Source: Dehalococcoidia bacterium UBA2979 (lineage in GTDB: Bacteria; Chloroflexota; Dehalococcoidia; UBA2979). Taken from it: a stretch of DNA of 5,219 nt. Made by a program: the position numbers and the translations under genes. The stretch lies in NCBI GenBank assembly GCA_002348225.1, contig DEAP01000110.1, forward strand, positions 1-5,219, given 5' to 3'. Below the pieces are notes generated by a model that saw only the letters and a program-made list of their open reading frames with translations, ran no database searches and was not told where the DNA came from. Of the stretch, positions 1-5,219 are shown piece after piece. The first letter of the stretch is position 1. The number at the start of each line of letters is the position of its first letter.

Positions 1-1310
1 ATGTATTCGATCTCTCCGAACTCACCTCTGTGGTCTGAGACTAGAGTAGCTACAGCTCCGATGTACCTTGCAGGCATCGTAATTGCAACCTTCGCCCATG
101 GTTCACGAACCTCACTTATACGATCTGGAGTTGGCAATTTTGCGGGCGAGCCGACGTGAATTTCCTCACCGGTTCTTAATGTTACTTCGTATTCGACAGA
201 GGGAGCGGTGGCGATTAAATCAAGATCAAATTCGCGTTCCAGTCGTTCCTGTACAATCTCACGATGAAGGAGACCAAGAAAACCACAACGGAAACCAAAG
301 CCTAACGCGTCGCTCGTTTCAGGCTGCCACTGTAAAGCTGCGTCATTTAACGTCAATCGGTCTAGAGCTTCTCTCAGGTTAGGATAATCCTCAGAATCTG
401 ACGGATAGATACCTGCGTACACCATGGATTTTGCTGGTTCATATCCGCTTAGTGGGGCATCTGCAGGGTTAGACTCTTGGGTGAGCGTGTCACCGACTCT
501 TGCTTCGGCCACACCCTTGAGTCCAGTGGCAATATAGCCGACTTGACCCGCCTGCAAAGCTTCAGTTTTCATGAGCGTAGGTTCGAAGCAACCAACTTCT
601 ATGCTTTCGAAGGTGCTGTTTTGTTGAATAAACTGTAGTTTCTGTCTTGCTTGTATCTCTCCATCCATGACTCGGACGTAGGCGAGTACACCTTTATAGG
701 CGTCATATGTGGCATCAAATACCAGAGCGGTTGTCGGTGCACTGATGTCACCTTTTGGAGGCGGGATACGGTCGACTATCGTCTCAAGTAAGTCAGCCAC
801 TCCTTCGCCCGTTTTTGCAGACACAAATATCATCTCATCAGGACCAAAGCCGATGATATCTGAAAGCTCTTGTGCAACCTCCTCGGGTCGAGCCCCCGGC
901 GCGTCAATCTTGTTTACTACCGGTATTAGGTCGAGATCTAGTTCCATCGCTAAATATACATTCGCGAGCGTTTGTGCCTGCACGCCTTGTGCGGCGTCGA
1001 CCACCAGTAGTGCCCCCTCACAGGCGGCAAGTGCTCTCGAGACCTCATAAGAGAAATCCACGTGGCCTGGCGTGTCGATGAGGTTCAACTCGTATGTCTC
1101 AGAATCATTGGCTTCATAGGTCATGCGAACAGCCTGGGCTTTTATAGTGATTCCTTTTTCCCGTTCCAAGTCCATTGAGTCAAGTACCTGCTCGCGCATA
1201 TCACGCGAGTCGATCGAATTCGTTGATTCGATCAGTCGATCAGCCAGGGTTGATTTCCCGTGATCGATATGGGCGATTATTGAGAAGTTGCGTATATTGT
1301 TTTGTGTCAC
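1..1310 (-). CDS. lepA: Elongation factor 4 (LepA/EF-4), ribosome-associated GTPase, 3' end off the window
   Basis: LepA is a cytoplasmic translational GTPase that binds the ribosome and acts in back-translocation, ribosome quality control or 30S assembly. Reading leftwards from 1310, 436 codons are open without a frameshift. The GTPase motifs are intact: G1 AHIDHGKST (residues 13-21), switch I EREKGITI (49-56), G3 DTPGH (79-83), G4 NKID (133-136) and G5 SAK (164-166). Domain II follows with VFDATYDAYKGV and VRVMDG. Around positions 241-300 the LepA signature GFGFRCGFLGLLHRE appears, which separates it from EF-G, TypA and BipA. LepA is usually about 600 residues, so the last ~160, including the LepA-specific C-terminal domain, lie outside the window. 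The start is GTG at 1310-1308; an in-frame TGA two codons upstream rules out a longer protein. No good Shine-Dalgarno sequence precedes the GTG. The gene is divergent from the SRP RNA gene, with 67 bases between them. Identification is secure. Confidence 0.97.
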   Translation of the reverse strand, partial: MTQNNIRNFSIIAHIDHGKSTLADRLIESTNSIDSRDMREQVLDSMDLEREKGITIKAQAVRMTYEANDSETYELNLIDTPGHVDFSYEVSRALAACEGALLVVDAAQGVQAQTLANVYLAMELDLDLIPVVNKIDAPGARPEEVAQELSDIIGFGPDEMIFVSAKTGEGVADLLETIVDRIPPPKGDISAPTTALVFDATYDAYKGVLAYVRVMDGEIQARQKLQFIQQNSTFESIEVGCFEPTLMKTEALQAGQVGYIATGLKGVAEARVGDTLTQESNPADAPLSGYEPAKSMVYAGIYPSDSEDYPNLREALDRLTLNDAALQWQPETSDALGFGFRCGFLGLLHREIVQERLEREFDLDLIATAPSVEYEVTLRTGEEIHVGSPAKLPTPDRISEVREPWAKVAITMPARYIGAVATLVSDHRGEFGEIEY

Positions 1311-1377
1311 CCATCAAGTGTAATTCTCAATGGCTCAATGGGCTGTGGTTCAAGAGGAGCCTCATGGTAGACTCGTA
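1311..1377. promoter_or_regulatory. Divergent promoter region between lepA and ffs
   Basis: These 67 bases must hold the start signals for both the SRP RNA (rightward) and probably lepA (leftward). Rightward, TAGACT at 1368-1373 matches the -10 consensus at four of six positions, including the key TA...T. It would start transcription 5-7 bases later, at the first paired bases of the SRP RNA. The -35 is weak (GTGGTT, 1345-1350, 17-base spacer). Leftward, TTGAAC (complement of 1348-1353) and GAGAAT (complement of 1323-1328) could be -35 and -10 boxes, but the 19-base spacer is long. The leftward pair would leave only a few bases before the lepA GTG. The boxes are read by eye and are tentative; the divergent geometry is clear. 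Confidence 0.35.
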
Positions 1378-1645
1378 ATGTCGTGCTAGGCGGGGAACTA
1401 GCGGTGCCCTATAACTCGCAATCCGCTATAGCGAGGCTGAACACCCGTAATGAGTGCGGAGGAGTGTATTAATTGGCATCGGGCGATGTTGATGGGTCGG
1501 TCCCGTGCGACAGTACCCGAGGAACCCCGCCAGGGCCGGAAGGCAGCAACGGTAAGTCGGTAGTGCTGGGTGCCACGGGGGTGCCGACGCTGAGTAAGCC
1601 AATGCTAAGCTGTACTCTCTGAAGTGCGAATACGGGGCACGGCAT
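1378..1645 (+). ncRNA. ffs: Bacterial large-type signal recognition particle RNA (SRP RNA / 4.5S-scRNA)
   Basis: This is the RNA scaffold of the signal recognition particle, which with Ffh targets nascent membrane and secreted proteins to FtsY and SecYEG. The Ffh-binding hairpin (domain IV) is unmistakable: GCC-GGAA-GGC at 1535-1544, flanked by CAGG (1531-1534) and AGCA (1545-1548), with CCG/CGG (1527-1529/1550-1552) below. Helix 5 pairs 1496-1500 with 1584-1588, 1501-1507 with 1574-1580, and 1513-1518 with 1568-1573. The Alu domain is also present: hairpin GCTA/TAGC (1385-1388/1399-1402), hairpin CTCGC/GCGAG (1415-1419/1431-1435), and complementary loops GCGG (1390-1393) and CCGC (1423-1426) that can make the known loop-loop contact. 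The termini pair over seven bases, 1378-1384 with 1639-1645. The ~268-base length fits the Bacillus-type RNA, not the ~110-base 4.5S type. The ends are set from pairing and may be off by a few bases. No intrinsic terminator follows. Confidence 0.95.
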
Positions 1646-1666
1646 TAAATTTCGATTCTTGTGGGT

Positions 1667-1670
1667 AGGA
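1667..1670 (+). promoter_or_regulatory. Probable ribosome binding site (AGGA) deciding the start of the next gene
   Basis: AGGA lies 8 bases before the GTG at 1679 and 11 bases before the ATG at 1682. The upstream in-frame GTG at 1661 has no purine-rich sequence before it and would sit on top of this site. That favours the GTG at 1679 or the ATG at 1682 over 1661. Confidence 0.5.
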
Positions 1671-1681
1671 AATATATTGTG

Positions 1682-2983
1682 ATGAGAATTTTATCTTTGA
1701 GTCATCGACTGCAGCATCCCAAATGTGATAATTATTCCATTATCACTGCGCCAAATTTGATGGATTATCAGGGCATAGTTTTGGATATCGGTGCGACGTT
1801 CGAGCACATAGCACAGGCTGCAAGTGGTGACCTTTATCTGGAGACTTTCGGGGGAGATACCGTTGATAACGGCGGAGATATTGATGGCAATGTTGGACTA
1901 TATGGCTTACTGGAGAGAAGGCGTGAGGAACTCATAGGAGCTCTCAACAACGGGGCTGTTGTTGTGGTATTTGGCGCTGGGCCAAATCAAACCTTTGCCG
2001 TCAAAGGATCGAATGGAATGGATTCATACTGGCTTCTGCCAGCGCCTCAGGATCTGACTTGGAATGGGGAAGTGCTGCGGGCGAGTGATGGAGAATCGAT
2101 ACTGGTGACTGATTACTCTAATCCGTTTGTGCGAGTGTTCGAAACTTATGAGAAAGATGTCGCCTATAGGGTACGATTCGATCTGAAGGCGGCTCGTACG
2201 GGAAAGATGTTTCTTAGTTCCACGGGGGGAGCTCCTGTAGGGGTGCAGTTCCCGGTTCTTAATGGTCAACTTGTGTTTTTGCCTTCACCTAAGAATGTGG
2301 GTGCGCAATGGCTCTCGAATCGAGAGGCTGATGCAATTATAGAAGCCATTTCTGAAACCATTGGTGAGGCGGCTACTGAGGAACCTTCTTGGGTAAAGAA
2401 ATTCTTGGTACCTGGTGAGTCAAGCCTTCAAGAGGACTTCGATCGGTTGAAAGATATATCCGAAAGTGCGACAAGTCAGATGGAAGAGGCTAAGTCGATA
2501 TTGGAATCACGGCAATCGCTAAAGGCTCTTCTATGGGGTGCTGATATGCATTTCAAGAAAGCAGTTGAGGAAGCTCTGGTTATATTGGGCTTTGAATTGA
2601 AGAGCGACCCAAACGCACCGAGTCATGTGTCGTTTGAGGGTAGGGAGTTGTTTGTTGAGTCGATTACTTCACAGGAGAGCGTTTCCATGAGCCCTCACTA
2701 TGCTTTACGCGATAGGATCGACGATAAAATTCAGCGAGTTGCAGCTCCTGTGCGTGGACTTGTCGTGGTGAATGGTTGGCGGACCGCGGATCCGGAGCGT
2801 CGCGACAAGCCATTTGTAAGTGCTCTCGAAGCTGGAGCAGAATCCACCGGCTATTCCTTGCTTACCGGATATCAACTTTATAAGCTTTGCCTGCGTGTTT
2901 TAGAGGAAGAAATCTCTTCAGAGGAACTCGAACAGACTAGAACCGATTTGTTTGAAACTGATGGCGCAGTAGAGATGACTTAG
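1682..2983 (+). CDS. Protein of unknown function with C-terminal restriction-endonuclease-like (probably inactive) domain
   Basis: I do not recognise a named function. Taking the ATG at 1682 gives 433 residues; GTG at 1679 or 1661 would add one or seven. No signal peptide or membrane segment is visible, so it is probably cytoplasmic. Residues 1-120 form a compact domain opening MRILSLSHRL, with DNYSIITAPNLMDY (16-29), a VGLYGLLERRREEL helix (71-84), the strand GAVVVVF (91-97) and WLLPAP (117-122). A second alpha/beta part leads to LVFLPSPKN (197-205) and PSWVKKFLVPGE (235-246). A charged helical linker, possibly a short coiled coil, covers about 249-279. Residues 280-405 (KALLWGADMHFKKAVEEAL..LGFE, then GRELFVES, then VRGLVVVNGWR, then STGYSLLTGYQLYKL) resemble the PD-(D/E)XK-like domain at the end of many large conserved hypothetical proteins. 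The usual E-x-K reads E326-S-I328, so nuclease activity is doubtful. Domain assignment comes from remembered pattern similarity, not a search. It starts 36 bases after ffs and ends 28 bases from the convergent fabV stop. Confidence 0.85.
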   Translation: MRILSLSHRLQHPKCDNYSIITAPNLMDYQGIVLDIGATFEHIAQAASGDLYLETFGGDTVDNGGDIDGNVGLYGLLERRREELIGALNNGAVVVVFGAGPNQTFAVKGSNGMDSYWLLPAPQDLTWNGEVLRASDGESILVTDYSNPFVRVFETYEKDVAYRVRFDLKAARTGKMFLSSTGGAPVGVQFPVLNGQLVFLPSPKNVGAQWLSNREADAIIEAISETIGEAATEEPSWVKKFLVPGESSLQEDFDRLKDISESATSQMEEAKSILESRQSLKALLWGADMHFKKAVEEALVILGFELKSDPNAPSHVSFEGRELFVESITSQESVSMSPHYALRDRIDDKIQRVAAPVRGLVVVNGWRTADPERRDKPFVSALEAGAESTGYSLLTGYQLYKLCLRVLEEEISSEELEQTRTDLFETDGAVEMT

Positions 2984-3011
2984 CAACTCACTGACGCAGC
3001 CGATAATTAAA

Positions 3012-4235
3012 TCAACTATTTAGCGGGATATCCACTTCCACGGGCAGAGAGTAATCTACTCCCGAGATTTCAAATCCAAATAGATTGGCGAATTCTTTTT
3101 TGAAGTAAGGCCAGTCGGCTAGATCAACAAAATTGTTATTGGAGATAATTGGCCAGATTTCACTGATAGTGTGCTGGACATCGTCGGCCATTTCAAAATC
3201 GTCTAATCGGATGCGACCGGCCTCGTCGAGGCTAGGTTCAGAGTGGGGAGCTAGATGATCGCGAAGCAATCGAATGCCCTGCTCACATGTAGATTCATTT
3301 TCATTTCGTTCGTTCAGCAGTCGAAACAAAATGCTCATGTATAGACCCACGACAGGAATTGCGCTCGAGGCCTGAGTCACAACGGCTTTATTTACACTGA
3401 TCCAAGCACCACCGACGGTCCCAGTAGTGTTATTGCTTGTCTGACCTAATACTTTATCTAGGGCAATAGCTGTGTTTTCGAGATGCTTCTTCGCTTCCCC
3501 GATCGTACCGTTTCGGTATAGCGCCTGCGTTATCTCGGGGCCTATATAGGAAAACGCAACAGTTCGTGCTCCGTCGGCTAGAAGTTTTTGTTCCGCTAGT
3601 AATTCAATCCATTCCTGCCAATCTTCGCCACCCATTACTTTTTGTGTCCCGAGTATTTCATCAGCTGTAGCTGGCTCGATGGAGATATCAGTGATGGATT
3701 CTTTCCGAAGATCAAAACTTTTCCCTTCGTATCGTTGATCGATAGGCTTTAAGACAGAATTCCACACGTTACCCTGACCATCATTCCGTCTTGGAGCTGC
3801 TAGTGAATAGACAACAAGGTCTATTTTCCCGTATTCCCTCTTGATCGATTCGATCGTCTGAGTTTTTATGTCGTCAGAGAATGCGTCGCCATTGATAGTT
3901 TGGAAAATCAAGTTATCTTGAGCTGCTGTTTCGCTAGCTCTGGCCGAGTTATACCACCCCGCGCTCCCCGGTTTTTCGCCTTCAGGTTTTCGTTCAAAGC
4001 ATACGCCAAGGACATTAGCTCCATACCCAAAGCATGCGGTTAGAGCAGCCCCAAGGCCATAGCCCGTGCTGCTGCCGATCACCAATACATTTTGCAATCC
4101 ATTCTTTTGGCCCACTGGCAGGTGCTCGGAACGAATTCTTTCAATCTGGAGATCTATATTCTTTGCGCAACCTGCAGGATGCGAAGTCAATGATATAAAT
4201 CCTCTTATTCTTGGTTCTATCAGAAATTCTGCCAT
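3012..4235 (-). CDS. fabV: NADH-dependent enoyl-[ACP]/trans-2-enoyl-CoA reductase, FabV family
   Basis: FabV reduces the trans-2 double bond of enoyl-ACP, or enoyl-CoA in the TER branch, with NADH. This is the last step of each fatty-acid elongation cycle in the cytoplasm. The 407 residues match the usual ~400. In order: the N-terminal EPRIRGFISLTSHPAGC segment (7-23), the Rossmann loop VIGSSTGYGLG (52-62), GDAFSDDIK (116-124), and VVYSLAAPRR (141-150). Next are SIEPAT (185-190), KVMGGEDW (199-206), and the catalytic Y-x8-K signature with Y240, K249 and K250 in YRNGTIGEAKK. NKAVVTQASSAIPVVGLY (282-299) and the C-terminal RIRLDDFEM (341-349) and FANLFGFE (382-389) complete the fold. Acidic E81 after the second strand fits NADH preference. 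A loop at about 264-275 (GQTSNNTTGTVG) looks longer than in the FabV sequences I recall. The ATG at 4235-4233 is preceded by GAGGA with a 5-base spacer. The choice between ACP and CoA as carrier cannot be made from sequence alone. Confidence 0.97.
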   Translation of the reverse strand: MAEFLIEPRIRGFISLTSHPAGCAKNIDLQIERIRSEHLPVGQKNGLQNVLVIGSSTGYGLGAALTACFGYGANVLGVCFERKPEGEKPGSAGWYNSARASETAAQDNLIFQTINGDAFSDDIKTQTIESIKREYGKIDLVVYSLAAPRRNDGQGNVWNSVLKPIDQRYEGKSFDLRKESITDISIEPATADEILGTQKVMGGEDWQEWIELLAEQKLLADGARTVAFSYIGPEITQALYRNGTIGEAKKHLENTAIALDKVLGQTSNNTTGTVGGAWISVNKAVVTQASSAIPVVGLYMSILFRLLNERNENESTCEQGIRLLRDHLAPHSEPSLDEAGRIRLDDFEMADDVQHTISEIWPIISNNNFVDLADWPYFKKEFANLFGFEISGVDYSLPVEVDIPLNS

Positions 4236-4425
4236 AGCTATCCTCGTGAAATCTCGGCGGCTGTAAATTAAGTGCTCTCAAGATAATATGAATAGGAAAT
4301 AGACGTAAGTTTGGAGACAAGATATCAGTCGTAGCGGCCAGACAGGACGTAACAAGAATCAGAGGAGATCGTCTCGGAAGGGCGACCCAAATGTTTTTGA
4401 CCGTCCGCCTAAATCTCTCACTCGC
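4236..4425. promoter_or_regulatory. Divergent intergenic region between fabV and rsmA
   Basis: About 190 bases separate the fabV start from the only conventional start seen for rsmA. The strong fabV ribosome binding site is the complement of TCCTC at 4241-4245. An AT-rich patch at 4283-4289 gives TATTAT on the minus strand, a fair -10 for fabV; read on the plus strand, TAATAT at 4284-4289 is a poorer candidate for rsmA. I could not pair either with a convincing -35. The plus strand carries purine-rich Shine-Dalgarno-like runs (GGAG at 4313-4316, AGAGGAG at 4361-4367), neither followed by ATG, GTG or TTG in the rsmA frame. The rsmA frame is open from 4309, so part of this stretch may be coding. 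No hairpin terminator or known riboswitch was recognised. Confidence 0.4.
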
Positions 4426-5219
4426 TTGGGTATCCACCCTCGTAAATCACTCGGCCAGAATTTCCTCATAAATGAGCCAATTCTAGAAGAGATCGCAGCT
4501 GCCGTTGTAGACGATTTTGCTATGGATGAAATAGGCGTTCTAGAAATAGGAAGCGGCCCCGGCGGACTGACAGAATCTCTAGCTCGCCGCGCGACTCCTG
4601 TAATTGGCGTCGAAATAGACGAAGAGTTATGTGAGATTGCGCGTAGACGCCTACAAAACTATCCCGATGTAACAATTATTCCAGCAAACATCTTGGATGA
4701 GTCGCCAGGGCGGCTAATGATGGAAGCCGGCCACAGTGGTCCCTATGTCGCTTGTGGGAATTTGCCGTATTACATCACCCAACCGGTAATCCGTCATCTC
4801 CTTACAGCAGAGCGCCCGCCGGATAGAATCGTGACTCTTGTCCAAAGAGAAGTCGCCCAGCGGATTGCGGGTGGCGCGGGTAAAGAATCTCTTTTGTCTC
4901 TTTCAGTAAAGTTGTATGGGCAACCAAAATTACTTTTCGAAGTCTCACCTTCAATGTTTTGGCCAATCCCTAAAGTGCACTCTGCAGTGGTGCTAATTGA
5001 CCGAAAAATAAAAAATGACTTGGGTATCGATCGCACGGAATTTCCAGATTTCATACGAGCGTTGCAGGCAGGTTTCGCTCAACCACGCAAGCAGTTACAT
5101 AATGGGCTCTCGGGCTCTTTAGGAGTTGGTCATCAAGAGATTACTGCTCTGCTTACGAGCCTAGGTGTAGATTCTACACTTAGGCCGCAACATCTCAATA
5201 TGTCGGACTGGGTCAAGAT
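4426..5219 (+). CDS. rsmA: 16S rRNA (adenine(1518)-N6/adenine(1519)-N6)-dimethyltransferase RsmA/KsgA, 3' end off the window
   Basis: RsmA uses S-adenosylmethionine to dimethylate two adjacent adenines in the 3'-terminal hairpin of 16S rRNA, late in 30S assembly; loss usually gives kasugamycin resistance. Numbered from TTG 4426, the family opening HPRKSLGQNFL is at 4-14. The SAM-binding motif I LEIGSGPGGLT is at 39-49, the acidic ribose-binding loop EID at 63-65, the adenine-contacting AN at 87-88, and the catalytic motif IV NLPYYIT at 112-118. Further on come WPIPKVHSAVV and the C-terminal FAQPRKQLHNGL. The last is close to the FxxRRKxLxNxL motif, with proline for the first arginine. 264 codons are visible of a usual 270-285, so only the last several are missing. 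The start is uncertain: the frame is open back to 4309 with no ATG or GTG, and TTG 4426 is the only standard start, lacking a Shine-Dalgarno sequence. Divergent from fabV. Confidence 0.95.
   Translation, partial: MGIHPRKSLGQNFLINEPILEEIAAAVVDDFAMDEIGVLEIGSGPGGLTESLARRATPVIGVEIDEELCEIARRRLQNYPDVTIIPANILDESPGRLMMEAGHSGPYVACGNLPYYITQPVIRHLLTAERPPDRIVTLVQREVAQRIAGGAGKESLLSLSVKLYGQPKLLFEVSPSMFWPIPKVHSAVVLIDRKIKNDLGIDRTEFPDFIRALQAGFAQPRKQLHNGLSGSLGVGHQEITALLTSLGVDSTLRPQHLNMSDWVK

Noticed and set aside
83..1081. Several open frames on the plus strand (83-382, 709-1050, 872-1081).
   Set aside because: They lie antisense to lepA, whose minus-strand frame is uninterrupted and carries every family motif. 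Their translations are low-complexity and match nothing recognisable.
1200..1265. Clustered GATC/CGATC motifs, also near 3841-3860, as a possible repeat or methylation-linked site.
   Set aside because: The copies fall in coding sequence, encode conserved LepA residues or ordinary FabV residues, and have irregular spacing. They look like codon choice, not a repeat family.
1175..1378. Plus-strand open frame of 67 codons.
   Set aside because: It overlaps the antisense of the lepA start and runs through the divergent promoter region to the first base of the SRP RNA. It shows no domain and no ribosome binding site.
2024..2269. Minus-strand open frame of 81 codons.
   Set aside because: It lies wholly antisense within the 433-codon unknown gene, with no recognisable motif.
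2984..3011. Possible bidirectional terminator between the converging unknown gene and fabV.
   Set aside because: The 28 bases contain no convincing inverted repeat or T-run.
4066..4437. Open frames on both strands over the fabV 5' part and the intergenic region (4066-4266 plus, 4141-4437 minus).
   Set aside because: The plus-strand one is antisense to the conserved FabV N-terminus. The minus-strand one overlaps fabV in another frame and the start of rsmA, and its translation resembles no protein I know.
4794..5054. Minus-strand open frame of 86 codons.
   Set aside because: It is antisense to the conserved core of rsmA and is a shadow frame.

Overview
The window looks like ordinary bacterial chromosome, mid-40s %GC by eye, carrying mostly housekeeping genes around one unrecognised conserved-type gene. 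The lineage cannot be fixed from sequence alone. Two features make a Chloroflexota (SAR202/Dehalococcoidia-like) or other deep-branching, Gram-positive-like origin a reasonable guess: a long SRP RNA that keeps the Alu (5') domain, and an RsmA with the C-terminal variant QPRKQL. This guess is low-confidence inference. I see no mobile element, CRISPR array, tRNA or rRNA.

Layout. (1) 1-1310, minus strand: lepA (elongation factor 4), its first 436 codons, running off the left edge and starting at a GTG. (2) 1311-1377: a short divergent promoter region. (3) 1378-1645, plus strand: ffs, a full-length large-type bacterial SRP RNA. Its termini pair, the Alu domain folds, and the GGAA-capped Ffh-binding hairpin is present. 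(4) 1682-2983, plus strand: a 433-codon protein of unknown function. It has a conserved-looking N-terminal domain, a helical linker, and a C-terminal domain resembling a PD-(D/E)XK nuclease fold in which the expected catalytic lysine is not visible. (5) 3012-4235, minus strand: fabV, an intact NADH-dependent enoyl-ACP/CoA reductase, tail to tail with the preceding gene. (6) 4236-4425: a divergent intergenic region. (7) 4426-5219, plus strand: rsmA (ksgA), the 16S rRNA dimethyladenosine transferase, nearly complete but cut by the right edge. Its start codon is problematic.

Working together. LepA, SRP RNA and RsmA all belong to the translation and protein-targeting machinery: ribosome function, co-translational targeting and 30S maturation. 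FabV belongs to fatty-acid synthesis or enoyl-CoA reduction and has its own divergent transcription unit. The unknown protein follows the SRP RNA so closely, with no visible terminator, that read-through transcription is plausible, but nothing in its sequence ties it to protein targeting. The points most worth a second look are the apparently degenerate nuclease-like domain, a base change in the conserved UGUNR motif of the SRP Alu domain, and the missing conventional start codon of rsmA. I did not find a convincing new multi-gene system.
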